This document shows, one piece after another, positions 1-7,821 of a stretch of 64,000 bases of DNA. A program made the position numbers and the translations under genes. The notes beneath the pieces are model-generated. The model did not search any database and was not told the DNA's origin. It worked only from the letters and a program-made list of their open reading frames with translations. Origin of the DNA: Candidatus Sulfopaludibacter sp. SbA3 (GTDB lineage Bacteria; Acidobacteriota; Terriglobia; Bryobacterales; Bryobacteraceae); assembly GCA_945890485.1 (NCBI GenBank), contig CAMDCN010000001.1, positions 310,001 through 374,000 on the forward strand, read 5' to 3'. Each line of letters begins with the position of its first letter. Positions within the stretch are counted from its first letter, which is position 1.

Positions 1-479
1 TCGGAGAGCTCACGAACCAGCGAGAATCCGTTTCGGCCAGTAAAGAAACCGAGGGAACGGGCGTTGCGCACCGGACCGTGCATAATGACCGCTCCAAGCC
101 GCTGAGCGCGACTTCGGGCGACAACGGCATCGAGCATCGCCTGCGCCAACCCTTTTCCTTTGTAGTCGGGCCGCAATCCGATCTGATCCACCAGAACATA
201 GCCTTCGAGCGGAAGATGCGACGCCAATTCGGCAGATTCGGGCGTGAATTCCCCCTCCTCACCACCGACCGCGCGAAGGAAACCGACCACTACGCCGTCC
301 TCGACCGCAACGACCGAATATGCCGACGACGCGAACCGCCGGCTGTACTCCTCAGCCGTGGCAATGTACACCAGATAGCCGTCGGCCGATCGAGCAGACT
401 CCGGCTGAAACCGAACCGCTTCGGCGACCGCGGCGGCGCCGGGGCCATGCAAGGCAGTGGCGGGAAGGATGGTGAGCAT
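1..479 (-). CDS. GNAT-family N-acetyltransferase (partial, C-terminus beyond window)
   Basis: The reading frame starts at the ATG complementary to 477-479 and runs off the left edge without a stop, giving about 159 residues. The best evidence is the GNAT motif A region VDQIGLRPDYKGKGLAQAML at about residues 102-121. Its Y-K-G-K-G-L-A stretch is the acetyl-CoA pyrophosphate-binding loop (Q/R-x-x-G-x-G/A type). It is followed by a motif-B-like segment, 'NARSLGFFTGRNGF'. These enzymes transfer an acetyl group from acetyl-CoA to an amine; the substrate cannot be told from sequence. The start lies 2 bp after the stop of the secreted-protein gene on the same strand, so it may be the tail of the isc operon transcript. 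Confidence 0.85.
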   Translation of the reverse strand, partial: MLTILPATALHGPGAAAVAEAVRFQPESARSADGYLVYIATAEEYSRRFASSAYSVVAVEDGVVVGFLRAVGGEEGEFTPESAELASHLPLEGYVLVDQIGLRPDYKGKGLAQAMLDAVVARSRAQRLGAVIMHGPVRNARSLGFFTGRNGFSLVRELS

Positions 480-481
480 GA

Positions 482-847
482 TTACGGAAGCCGGGCGGCG
501 TTCACTTTCAGGGAACGATTGGTTCCCGTGTTGTCTAGATAACGAATGATCAATGCCATCGTCAGGATATCCCGCCGATCATCAAATCGCCCACGCAGTA
601 TCGAGATCACCTTCTTGCCCTGAGTGGAGGCATCGCCCGCCAAGTATCCATTCGTCAGGGTGTAGCTAAGGGACACCTTGGTGCCATCAGACAAAATCAC
701 GTTGGCCGACTTCTCGCCAAACACCACCGTGCCCAATCGCTGCCCCTTGTTCTCTTCCTCCAGTGACAATAGTTCCCACTTGCCTTCCACCGAAGCGGAA
801 AGAAGGGAAACCGCGCAAAGAAGCCAACAGAACAGCAGACGGGGCAT
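482..847 (-). CDS. Small secreted protein of unknown function
   Basis: This is a 121-residue protein with a clear Sec signal peptide (MPRLLFCWLLCAVSLLSASVEG, likely cut around residue 19-22). A small beta-rich mature domain with no recognised motif follows. The mature part reads like a lipocalin-type or 'DUF' beta-sandwich ('GKWELLSLEEENKGQRLGTV', then 'KVSLSYTLTNGYLAGDAS'), but this is only a shape impression. The gene sits 15 bp downstream of iscX on the same strand and 2 bp before the GNAT gene. It is probably read through from the isc operon, without an obvious role in Fe-S assembly. Confidence 0.75.
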   Translation of the reverse strand: MPRLLFCWLLCAVSLLSASVEGKWELLSLEEENKGQRLGTVVFGEKSANVILSDGTKVSLSYTLTNGYLAGDASTQGKKVISILRGRFDDRRDILTMALIIRYLDNTGTNRSLKVNAARLP

Positions 848-862
848 TTCTATTTAGAATAC

Positions 863-1078
863 TTAATTCTGAATATCTTTCCATTCCTCGAACCACGCCA
901 TTTGAATCGCTTCCAGTTTCCCTTCGTTCGATTTCATCGGGTCGTCTTCAAAGTCCGGTAAGGCCAACACCCATTCCCGCAGGTCGGTGAAGCGGACCTG
1001 CAGCGGATCCACGTCGGGATGGGCCTCGAGCAAGGAGAGACCGATGTCTTCAAAATCCTGCCAGGAGAGTTTTTTCAT
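863..1078 (-). CDS. iscX: Fe-S assembly protein IscX
   Basis: This is a 71-residue acidic protein with the hallmark IscX (YfhJ) layout: '[21 protein letters not shown]' near the start, '[20 protein letters not shown]' in the middle, and the C-terminal '[12 protein letters not shown]'. IscX is a small adaptor that binds IscS and modulates iron delivery or desulfurase activity. Its ATG overlaps the hscA stop (ATGA, 1075-1078), so the two are translationally coupled. In Proteobacteria a ferredoxin gene (fdx) normally lies between hscA and iscX; here there is no room for one. Confidence 0.93.
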   Translation of the reverse strand: MKKLSWQDFEDIGLSLLEAHPDVDPLQVRFTDLREWVLALPDFEDDPMKSNEGKLEAIQMAWFEEWKDIQN

Positions 1079-2937
1079 TCGATTTTGGTCCCTTTGAGGG
1101 CGCCGCGAACGGCGCTATTCATCATCGTTTCGGCCAAACCGCGCGAGGCGTGATCGAGTGCTTCCATCTTACGCTGAATCAGCACGTAGTCGTCGCCGTG
1201 GTAGCTGAGCAGCAGTTCGTTGATGGCGAGGTCGACGGCAGCCTGCTCTTCAGCCGGCAGTTCGAACCACGCGTCGTTCTGCTTGGCCTTATCAACCGCC
1301 GCCAGGATCCGATCGGCTTCCACCCGTGCCTCCCGCACCTGCCGTTCTTTGAAATCCTCCTCGGCTTTGTCGAAGCTTTCGAGGATCATCGCCTCCACCT
1401 GCTCATCGGTCAGGCCGTAGCTCGGTTTAATCTCGACAGACTGCTCTCTGCCCGTTCGCAGATCCTTGGCCGACACGTTCAGAATTCCGTTGGCGTCGAT
1501 CAGAAAGCGGACTTCGATCCGAGCCATTCCGGCCATCACGGGGTCAATATCCTTCAGGTCGAAACGCGCCAGCGAACGGCAGTCCTTCGCCAGTTCCCGC
1601 TCTCCCTGCAGCACATGGATCAGCACGTTCCGCTGGCCGTCCACGGCAGTGGTGAACTGTTCGGTGGCCGAAGCCGGAATGGTCGAATTGCGGAGGATCA
1701 ACTTGCTGACGACCCCGCCCATGGTTTCAATACCCAGCGAAAGCGGCGTGACATCGAGGAGCAGTTGGTCCTCCACTTCACCGGACAGAATGCCCGCCTG
1801 GACCGCTGCGCCAAGCGCCACCACTTCGTCCGGGTTCAATTCGGTATGCGGTTCGGCCTTAAAAAGCGCCCGGACGGCCTGTCGAACCAGGGGGATCCGC
1901 GTCGATCCACCCACCAGCACAACCTCGTCGATCTGCTCCGGTGTCAAGCCGGCATCAGCCAGGCAGGAACGGCAAGGGGCGAGCGTCCGGTCGATGATCG
2001 GCGTGATGAGCTTGTCGAAAACATCTCGCGGCAAGTGGCGGCGGTACTCGCGTCCTTGATAATCAAAGGCGATGGTTGTCGCGGGAAGCGTGGATAGCTC
2101 GTGCTTGGCGTTGATCACCGAGCGGCGCAGGCGTTGTATCGCCTCGTTGTCCGTGCTTAGGTCGATGCCCCACTCGCTCGCGATATCCTCGAGGGCCACC
2201 CGTAACAGGAGGTTGTCGATATCGTCGCCGCCCAGGTGCGTATCGCCATTCGTGGCGAGCACTTCGAACAGGCCCTCTTGCAGTTTCAGAATCGAGATGT
2301 CAAACGTACCGCCGCCGAAGTCGTACACAGCGATGGTGCCGTTCTGCCGCTTGTCGAGGCCATAGGCGAGGGCGGCGGCGGTAGGTTCGTTCACCAGACG
2401 CAAGACTTCGAGTCCGGCAATGCGGCCAGCATCTTTGGTGGCCTGCCGCTGGGCATCGTTGAAATACGCAGGCACGGTGATGACCGCCTGCGTCACGGGT
2501 TCGCCAAGGAACGCTTCGGCGTTCTGCTTGAGCTGGCGGAGCACGTAGGCTCCCACCTCCGGGGCGGTCACCTCGCGGCCCCCGACGGAGAGGCGGATGA
2601 CGTTTTCGCTCCCTTCCGCCAGGGCGAAGGGAAGCAGGGAGAGTTCGCCCGCCACGTCCGCCGCGCCGCGGCCCATCAGCCGCTTAGCGGAGTAGACGGT
2701 GTTGTGCGGATCGGTCAGAAGCGCTTGCTGCGCCACGGCGCCAACGACGGGTTCGCCAGACGCCGGGAAATGCACGACGCTCGGTACAAGCGGGGAGCCA
2801 TCGGCGCCTGGGATGACCTTTGGCGCGGTCAGGTCGAGAAAGGCGATCAGGGAATTGGTAGTACCCAGGTCAATACCCACAACGCGGGGCGGGGAAGCTG
2901 GCGAATCGTCGCCGAAATCGATTTGAAGAACTGACAT
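1075..2937 (-). CDS. hscA: Fe-S protein assembly chaperone HscA (Hsp70 family)
   Basis: This is a 620-residue DnaK-like ATPase, close to the usual HscA length. The Hsp70 signatures are in place: 'GIDLGTTNS' near residue 21, '[14 protein letters not shown]' near 204 and '[14 protein letters not shown]' near 340. The substrate-binding domain follows ('[17 protein letters not shown]' onward), with the alpha-helical lid last. HscA uses ATP hydrolysis, stimulated by HscB, to release Fe-S clusters from IscU, whose LPPVK motif it binds. That motif is present in the neighbouring IscU. It starts 6 bp after the hscB stop and overlaps iscX by 4 bp. Confidence 0.96.
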   Translation of the reverse strand: MSVLQIDFGDDSPASPPRVVGIDLGTTNSLIAFLDLTAPKVIPGADGSPLVPSVVHFPASGEPVVGAVAQQALLTDPHNTVYSAKRLMGRGAADVAGELSLLPFALAEGSENVIRLSVGGREVTAPEVGAYVLRQLKQNAEAFLGEPVTQAVITVPAYFNDAQRQATKDAGRIAGLEVLRLVNEPTAAALAYGLDKRQNGTIAVYDFGGGTFDISILKLQEGLFEVLATNGDTHLGGDDIDNLLLRVALEDIASEWGIDLSTDNEAIQRLRRSVINAKHELSTLPATTIAFDYQGREYRRHLPRDVFDKLITPIIDRTLAPCRSCLADAGLTPEQIDEVVLVGGSTRIPLVRQAVRALFKAEPHTELNPDEVVALGAAVQAGILSGEVEDQLLLDVTPLSLGIETMGGVVSKLILRNSTIPASATEQFTTAVDGQRNVLIHVLQGERELAKDCRSLARFDLKDIDPVMAGMARIEVRFLIDANGILNVSAKDLRTGREQSVEIKPSYGLTDEQVEAMILESFDKAEEDFKERQVREARVEADRILAAVDKAKQNDAWFELPAEEQAAVDLAINELLLSYHGDDYVLIQRKMEALDHASRGLAETMMNSAVRGALKGTKIE

Positions 2938-2943
2938 GACGGT

Positions 2944-3486
2944 TTAGGAGAGAGCTTGTTGTGCGTCGCGCACGAGGTTTTCAATGTAGCGGCGCCGGTT
3001 GAGCAGCCCGCGCAAATCTTGGAGCGTTGCCGCATCCCGATTGGCATCATAGCGGACAAACAGCGCGTCCCGGTCCTGATCCAATTGGTCCCGTAAGGCG
3101 AGAAAACGATTGAGCGCACCGAGAATCTGATCGCGGGCATGCGTATCTCCGCTCCGCAGTTCTTCGAGCGCCATGTTGAGGTCGAAAACCTCTTCGAGCA
3201 GCTCCGGCGGGGGCGGATTGGTCCGACTGTCACCCGGTTCCATTCCTTGCAATTTCAGCAGATACTCCGCCCGCGAGATTGGATCTCGCAGGATACGCCA
3301 GGCGTCGTTCAGTTGGCTCGTGAAATCAAGTGCCCGCTGCTGTTCAGCGGCGGAGGCCCGGGCGAAACGGTCCGGATGGAACTGCTTACTCAAGACATAA
3401 AACTGGCGCTGAAGCTCCGGGAGATTCAGCGCCAGGGAACGGTCAATTCCGAATACAGCGAAGTAGTCGGAGGGTGAGTGACTCAT
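2944..3486 (-). CDS. hscB: Co-chaperone HscB (J-domain)
   Basis: This is a 180-residue protein with an N-terminal J domain ('SDYFAVFGIDRSLALNLPEL'), the essential HPD triad at residues 37-39, and a C-terminal helical domain that contacts IscU. It brings IscU to HscA and stimulates the HscA ATPase. The start chosen is the ATG at 3484-3486, not an upstream in-frame codon. It overlaps the iscA stop as ATGA, and the family begins within a few residues of the 'DYF' motif. Confidence 0.94.
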   Translation of the reverse strand: MSHSPSDYFAVFGIDRSLALNLPELQRQFYVLSKQFHPDRFARASAAEQQRALDFTSQLNDAWRILRDPISRAEYLLKLQGMEPGDSRTNPPPPELLEEVFDLNMALEELRSGDTHARDQILGALNRFLALRDQLDQDRDALFVRYDANRDAATLQDLRGLLNRRRYIENLVRDAQQALS

Positions 3487-3803
3487 GCCGTGAACGAGGT
3501 GCCGCAGCCACACGACTTTTTGGCATTGGGATTGTGGAACTCAAAACCGGACTGCATCAGGCTCTCATGGTAGTCGAGCGTCATGCCATCCAAGTAAATA
3601 AAACTCTTGGGGTCCACAAACACCTGCACGCCGTCGTAATCGAAAACCTTATCGGTCGGCCGTGGTTTGGTATCGAACTTGAACTGATAGCTCAGCCCGG
3701 AGCAGCCGCCGCCGAGCACGCCGAGCCGCAGCCCGCCCTGCACGCCCTGCTTTTCAAAGGCTTGGCGAATTTTGGTGACCGCTTTGGGAGTAACTTCAAT
3801 CAT
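3483..3803 (-). CDS. iscA: A-type Fe-S carrier IscA
   Basis: This is a 106-residue HesB/IscA family protein. The three conserved cysteines are present: C34 in 'GGGCSGLSY' and the C-terminal C98-G-C100 pair in 'KKSCGCGTSF'. Together they bind iron or a Fe-S cluster in the carrier protein. It acts after IscU, receiving iron or clusters and passing them to target apoproteins. The length is standard for IscA. It starts 2 bp after the iscU stop and overlaps hscB by 4 bp. Confidence 0.95.
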   Translation of the reverse strand: MIEVTPKAVTKIRQAFEKQGVQGGLRLGVLGGGCSGLSYQFKFDTKPRPTDKVFDYDGVQVFVDPKSFIYLDGMTLDYHESLMQSGFEFHNPNAKKSCGCGTSFTA

Positions 3804-3805
3804 AG

Positions 3806-4219
3806 TTAGTGAGCCTGCACGAGCGCAGAGACGTCCGCGCCCTGTTTCACTTTATAGTCGGTGATGGCGGCCTTGATGGCGTCTTCAGCAAGCACGGAGC
3901 AGTGAATCTTTACCGGCGGCAAAGCCAATTCATTCACAATGTCGGTGTTCTTGATGGCGAGCGCTTCATCGACGGTTTTGCCTTTCAGCCACTCGGTGGC
4001 CAGCGACGAGCTGGCGATGGCGGAGCCGCAGCCGAACGTCTTGAACTTCGCGTCATCGATAATGCCAGTCTCCGGATTCACTTTGATCTGGAGCTTCATC
4101 ACGTCGCCGCACTCAGGGGCGCCGACCATTCCGGTGCCTACATGCGAGTCGTTCTTGTCCATCGAGCCCACATTGCGCGGGTGGTTGTAGTGATCGAGTA
4201 CTTTATCAGAATAGGCCAT
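3806..4219 (-). CDS. iscU: Fe-S cluster scaffold IscU
   Basis: This is a 137-residue scaffold on which [2Fe-2S] clusters are built from IscS-derived sulfur. The cluster ligands are visible: C37 in 'APECGD' with D39, C64 in 'TFGCGSAIAS', and H106/C107 in 'KIHCSVLAEDA'. The HscA-recognition motif LPPVK is at residues 100-104, which matches the presence of hscA and hscB in the operon. A good ribosome-binding site (GGAG) lies in the 15-bp gap after iscS. Compare the second, LPPVK-less IscU-like protein at 23735-24085. Confidence 0.97.
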   Translation of the reverse strand: MAYSDKVLDHYNHPRNVGSMDKNDSHVGTGMVGAPECGDVMKLQIKVNPETGIIDDAKFKTFGCGSAIASSSLATEWLKGKTVDEALAIKNTDIVNELALPPVKIHCSVLAEDAIKAAITDYKVKQGADVSALVQAH

Positions 4220-4234
4220 GTTAGTCTCCGGGAA

Positions 4235-5446
4235 TTAATGAGCGGTCCATTGGACCTTGCTTAAGTCGATGCCTTCTTTAACCATTTCGTAAAGAGGCGA
4301 AAGTTCACGCAATTTCTTGACGACCGAGATCAGTTTGTCGGCGACGTAGTCGATTTCGGCGTCGGTATTGAAACGGCCCAAGCCGAATCGGATGGAGGTA
4401 TGCGCCATGTCATCGCCAAGGCCGAGTGCCTTCAGCACATAGCTGGGCTCGAGCGTCGCCGATGTACAGGCTGACCCTGAACTCACCGCGATATCGTCAA
4501 TTCCCATCAGAAGGCTTTCCCCTTCCACATAGGCAAAGCTCATGTTCAGGTTGTGGGGCAAACGATGCTCCATCGAACCGTTGATGAACACTTCGTCGAG
4601 AGCGACCTCAAACTTAGCCCGCAGACGGTCCCGCATGGCCTGGAGCCGCTTGGACTCTTCCGGCATCTCCGCCTGGGCGATCGCACAGGCTTCCCCGAGG
4701 CCAACAATCCCAGGAACATTTAACGTCCCCGAACGCATGCCCCGCTCGTGCCCGCCGCCGTCCATCTGGGCCGTCAGTTGCACCCGCGGCGATTTGCGAC
4801 GGACATACAGGGCTCCCACGCCCTTCGGTCCGTACATTTTATGACCGGTGATCGACATCAGGTCGACATTATCCGCAATCACGCTCACCGGAATCTTGCC
4901 CACAGCCTGCACGGCGTCGGTATGGAAGAGGACCCCGCGTTCCTTGGCGATCTTGCCAATCCCTGCAATCGGCTGGACTACGCCGATCTCATTGTTCGCG
5001 TACATGATGCTGATCAGAATCGTCTGATCCGTGATCGCATCGCGCAGCATGTCCAGGTCGATGCGGCCATCGCCCATGACGGGTAGATACGTCACCCGGC
5101 AGCCCTTCTTTTCCAGATGCTTGCAGGTGTCGAGCACGGCCTTGTGCTCGGTGGCGGCCGTGATGATGTGGTTGCCTTTCTCGGCGTACATCTCGGCGAC
5201 GCCCTTGATGGCGAGATTGTTCGATTCCGTGGCGCCACTCGTGAAGACGATCTCTTTGGAGTTGGCCCCAATCAGGGAGGCGATTTGACGCCGGGACTTT
5301 TCAACCGCCTCTTCAGCTTCCCAGCCGTAGGCATGGTTGCGGCTGGCCGCGTTGCCAAAATGTTCAGTGAAATACGGCAACATGGCCTGCAGAACCCGGG
5401 GGTCCAATTGCGTCGTTGCGTGGTTGTCGAAATAGATGGGTTTCAT
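4235..5446 (-). CDS. iscS: Cysteine desulfurase IscS
   Basis: This is a PLP enzyme that takes sulfur from cysteine as a persulfide and hands it to IscU. About 403 residues. The PLP lysine is in '[12 protein letters not shown]' (about K203) and the persulfide cysteine is in '[14 protein letters not shown]' (about C327). The C-terminus '[14 protein letters not shown]' matches IscS rather than SufS or NifS. The ATG at 5446 gives [13 protein letters not shown], in register with known IscS. An in-frame GTG at 5452 would instead overlap the iscR stop as GTGA and add two residues. Confidence 0.96.
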   Translation of the reverse strand: MKPIYFDNHATTQLDPRVLQAMLPYFTEHFGNAASRNHAYGWEAEEAVEKSRRQIASLIGANSKEIVFTSGATESNNLAIKGVAEMYAEKGNHIITAATEHKAVLDTCKHLEKKGCRVTYLPVMGDGRIDLDMLRDAITDQTILISIMYANNEIGVVQPIAGIGKIAKERGVLFHTDAVQAVGKIPVSVIADNVDLMSITGHKMYGPKGVGALYVRRKSPRVQLTAQMDGGGHERGMRSGTLNVPGIVGLGEACAIAQAEMPEESKRLQAMRDRLRAKFEVALDEVFINGSMEHRLPHNLNMSFAYVEGESLLMGIDDIAVSSGSACTSATLEPSYVLKALGLGDDMAHTSIRFGLGRFNTDAEIDYVADKLISVVKKLRELSPLYEMVKEGIDLSKVQWTAH

Positions 5447-5448
5447 AG

Positions 5449-5919
5449 TCACTGGCGGTTAAGAACGGTCAAAGTAGAGGCGCCGGTCAGCGCCACGGGG
5501 ACTACTCCGGCGGCTTCGGTATCGGTGGCAAGATCTGCCATCGTCATCCGGGTGAGCAATCCAATAATGCCCTCATGGATGCGTCGCAAGGGATCGCGGA
5601 TCGAGCATTTCTTGTGATGCTCACAGTCGCCGTTTTCGGTAAAGCAAGAAGTCAGGAAGATCGGGCCATCGATGGCCCGCACGATATCAAAAGCGGTAAT
5701 CTCTTCAGGCGGACGGCTGAGGCGATAGCCGCCGTTCGAACCGTGCTCTGAGGCCAAGTATCCGCCGCGAACCAGAATTTGGAGAATCTTCGCCAATACC
5801 GGCGCGGGAAGCCCATAGTGCTCGGCAAGCTCCTTGGCACTGGCCGAACGGGGCCGGACAGCGGTGAGGTGCCGCATTGCGATCAGTCCGTAGTCGGCTT
5901 TTTTGGTGAGCTTCAGCAT
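5449..5919 (-). CDS. iscR: Fe-S cluster-sensing Rrf2-family regulator IscR
   Basis: This is a 156-residue Rrf2 protein with an N-terminal winged helix ('[18 protein letters not shown]'), then '[20 protein letters not shown]', and three cysteines at C92, C99 and C105. Their spacing is almost that of E. coli IscR (92, 98, 104), which bind a [2Fe-2S] cluster. Holo-IscR typically represses its own operon when Fe-S clusters are plentiful. The gene leads the isc operon and has a promoter and an IscR-like palindrome directly upstream. No Shine-Dalgarno sequence is visible before the ATG. Confidence 0.94.
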   Translation of the reverse strand: MLKLTKKADYGLIAMRHLTAVRPRSASAKELAEHYGLPAPVLAKILQILVRGGYLASEHGSNGGYRLSRPPEEITAFDIVRAIDGPIFLTSCFTENGDCEHHKKCSIRDPLRRIHEGIIGLLTRMTMADLATDTEAAGVVPVALTGASTLTVLNRQ

Positions 5920-5931
5920 TAGGAGATGTAC

Positions 5932-5944
5932 GACTAAAAGAGTC
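5932..5944 (-). promoter_or_regulatory. Putative IscR type 1-like operator in the iscR leader
   Basis: GACT-AAAAG-AGTC is an inverted repeat with 4-bp arms around a 5-bp A/T-rich centre. It matches the core of the enterobacterial IscR type 1 site (GACT-RWWWY-AGTC) at 12 of 13 positions, and part of the flanks (AT on one side, TAT on the other) also fits. It lies between the -10 box and the iscR start, where a bound repressor would block transcription. Binding is inferred. Confidence 0.6.
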
Positions 5945-5953
5945 CTTTATTTG

Positions 5954-5983
5954 AGTTTAGCCGGACGGTTGGCCGGTTGTCAA
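5954..5983 (-). promoter_or_regulatory. Sigma70-type promoter of the isc operon
   Basis: On the minus strand, a perfect TTGACA (-35, complement of 5978-5983) is followed after 18 bp by TAAACT (-10, complement of 5954-5959). Transcription would begin near 5947, giving a leader of about 28 nt that contains the IscR-like palindrome. Confidence 0.65.
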
Positions 5984-6241
5984 GGCGTCTTGGTTAGCAA
6001 ATTGAACAACTTAAACTCGGTTAATTTTAGTCCGCGTTCAGTTGATGCTCGGGCCGTGACTTTGGATTCAAGCCCCAATCACAGAAAGATGGGCCCTATA
6101 GGAAGGACCGTTCTTGTCCGATAAATCAAGTAGGCGACGCGGGAGTACTACCTCAACTTCGGTATACTTCAGTGTCGGGTGCTAGCGCGACTAAGCCGAC
6201 ACTTTCGCCGTCTGATAACTCTCTGACATGTTTTCCGCCTG
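5984..6241. other. Intergenic region between the divergent isc operon and the sugar transferase gene
   Basis: No convincing coding frame is seen. The stretch should carry the promoter of the plus-strand sugar transferase gene, but I see no clear -35/-10 pair and no strong Shine-Dalgarno sequence before the ATG at 6242. The base composition is less GC-rich than the genes on either side. Confidence 0.5.
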
Positions 6242-7630
6242 ATGATCCGAATTTTCCGAGTGTTCTTTCCCGCCAGTGTCCTTGCGCTTTTGATCTCGGA
6301 AGCGGCGTTGATTCTCTTTTGCCTCGTTCTCGTATCGCTCTGGGTCAACGACCTCGATCCCGAATTTTATCTGGTAGAGCAGGGCGGACTGATGCGCATG
6401 TCTTTTGTTGTGATGAGCATGCTCGCCGGCCTGTATTTTCAGGATCTGTACAACAACTTGCGGGTGAGGAGCCGATTGCTGCTTGTGCAGCAACTCTCCA
6501 TGGCGATTGGGATCAGTTTTCTGTTTCAGGCCTTATTGACTTACCTCGACCCGGAGCTGATGCTTCCCCGATGGGTAATGATCTACGGGGCCCTTCTCAT
6601 GTTGATCCTGCTTCCGGCTTGGCGCTTGGCATTTCTGCGCTTGGCGCTTTCCGCGCTTGGGCAGGTAAAAATTCTATTCGTGGGCGGATCCACTGTCTTG
6701 GTGGAAATCGCCGAAAGGGTTGCCGCTCGTCCGGAGTTGGGATTACAGGTCGTCGGATACCTGGAAGACAGCGAAGGCCAACCGTTTGGCGCTGCGATTC
6801 CGAAACTTGGCCGCATCGATGATGTGAGCGCCGTGGCCGCCGAAGTGAAACCAGACCGAATTGTTGTGGGGATGTCGGAGCGTCGCACGCGAATGCCCGT
6901 TTATGACCTGCTGGATCTGAGACTCTCAGGAATCCTCGTCGTCGAAGCCTCTGCGCTTTATGAATCGACTTTCGGCCGGGTGTCCACTCGGGACCTTCGC
7001 CCATCTCAATTGATCTTTTCGAGCGAACTCGGCCCGGCGCCGGGAAGCGTAGCCATTCAGGCGATTTACTCGTGGTTGCTCGCACTCGTTGGCCTCATTC
7101 TGCTGTCGCCCATCATGTTGGTAGTGGCTATTTTGGTCCGATTGACCTCCAAAGGCCCAATCCTGCATCGGCAAACGCGCGTCGGATTAAATGACGCGCC
7201 ATTCACGGTGCTCAAATTCCGTTCGATGTACGCAGATGCCGAAGCGCGGACCGGAGCAGTCTGGGCAAAGAAAAACGATCCCCGGATCACGCCGATTGGC
7301 AAGTACCTCCGGCTATTCCGGTTGGATGAACTGCCGCAGTTCATCAATGTCTTGAAGGGGGAAATGAGTTTCGTCGGCCCGCGGCCGGAGCGCCCGGAGT
7401 TCGTCAAAGCCCTTTCGGAAAAAATTCCGTTCTATCGGCAGAGGCACTTCGTCAAGCCCGGGATCACCGGCTGGGCCCAGATCAATCACAAGTATGGGGA
7501 CACGGTCGAGGATACGATCACGAAATTGGAGTACGATCTGTACTACATCAAGCACATCTCGCCCTCTCTGGACGTCTACATTGTCCTGAACACGCTGAAG
7601 ACGGTCGTCCTTGGCCGCGGGGCACAGTAG
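6242..7630 (+). CDS. Polyprenyl-phosphate sugar transferase (exopolysaccharide initiating enzyme, EpsB/WbaP-like)
   Basis: This is a 462-residue membrane protein. About four N-terminal transmembrane helices lie in residues 1-130. A Rossmann-like CoA-binding-type domain follows ('VKILFVGGSTVLVEIAERV' near 142). The C-terminal bacterial sugar transferase domain spans about 265-462: one hydrophobic segment, 'TVLKFRSMYADAE', 'RLFRLDELPQFINVLKGEMS', 'FVGPRPERPEF' and 'FVKPGITGWAQI'. Such enzymes move a sugar-1-phosphate from a nucleotide sugar to undecaprenyl phosphate, the first step of exopolysaccharide or O-antigen assembly. The domain order fits the polyprenyl glycosylphosphotransferase family found in PEP-CTERM/EPS clusters. 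The sugar is unknown. Confidence 0.92.
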   Translation: MIRIFRVFFPASVLALLISEAALILFCLVLVSLWVNDLDPEFYLVEQGGLMRMSFVVMSMLAGLYFQDLYNNLRVRSRLLLVQQLSMAIGISFLFQALLTYLDPELMLPRWVMIYGALLMLILLPAWRLAFLRLALSALGQVKILFVGGSTVLVEIAERVAARPELGLQVVGYLEDSEGQPFGAAIPKLGRIDDVSAVAAEVKPDRIVVGMSERRTRMPVYDLLDLRLSGILVVEASALYESTFGRVSTRDLRPSQLIFSSELGPAPGSVAIQAIYSWLLALVGLILLSPIMLVVAILVRLTSKGPILHRQTRVGLNDAPFTVLKFRSMYADAEARTGAVWAKKNDPRITPIGKYLRLFRLDELPQFINVLKGEMSFVGPRPERPEFVKALSEKIPFYRQRHFVKPGITGWAQINHKYGDTVEDTITKLEYDLYYIKHISPSLDVYIVLNTLKTVVLGRGAQ

Positions 7631-7648
7631 GCCTTGGGGGACAAGAGA

Positions 7649-7677
7649 TTGACCTGGAGTCGCCAAGTCGTTAAACT
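7649..7677 (+). promoter_or_regulatory. Promoter of tRNA-Gly
   Basis: TTGACC (7649-7654), a 17-bp spacer, then TAAACT (7672-7677). The predicted start, near 7684, is about ten bases before the mature tRNA. The -10 box is identical to that of the isc promoter. Confidence 0.6.
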
Positions 7678-7694
7678 GAAGTTTCCTCATTTGA

Positions 7695-7769
7695 GCGGGG
7701 GTAACTCAATGGTAGAGTCACAGCCTTCCAAGCTGTTGGTTGCGAGTTCGAATCTCGTCTCCCGCTCCA
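7695..7769 (+). tRNA. tRNA-Gly (anticodon UCC)
   Basis: This is a complete 75-nt cloverleaf. The acceptor stem pairs GCGGGGG with CTCCCGC (one G-U). The D arm is ACTC/GAGT with the loop AATGGTA. The anticodon stem is ACAGC/GCTGT and the 7-nt loop CTTCCAA holds the anticodon TCC. The T arm is GCGAG-TTCGAAT-CTCGT. The discriminator is T and the 3' CCA is encoded (7767-7769). UCC reads the GGA and GGG glycine codons. Confidence 0.97.
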
Positions 7770-7821
7770 TCGCTTATTCTTCCGGCTGGCTTTTTTGAGT
7801 CGATAGGCGTACGTCCTCATC

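Noticed and set aside
78-542. 154-codon plus-strand frame at the left edge
   Set aside because: The minus strand encodes a GNAT protein with an intact acetyl-CoA loop; the plus frame is its shadow.
1150-2097. 315-codon plus-strand frame inside hscA
   Set aside because: Shadow of hscA; no conserved pattern.
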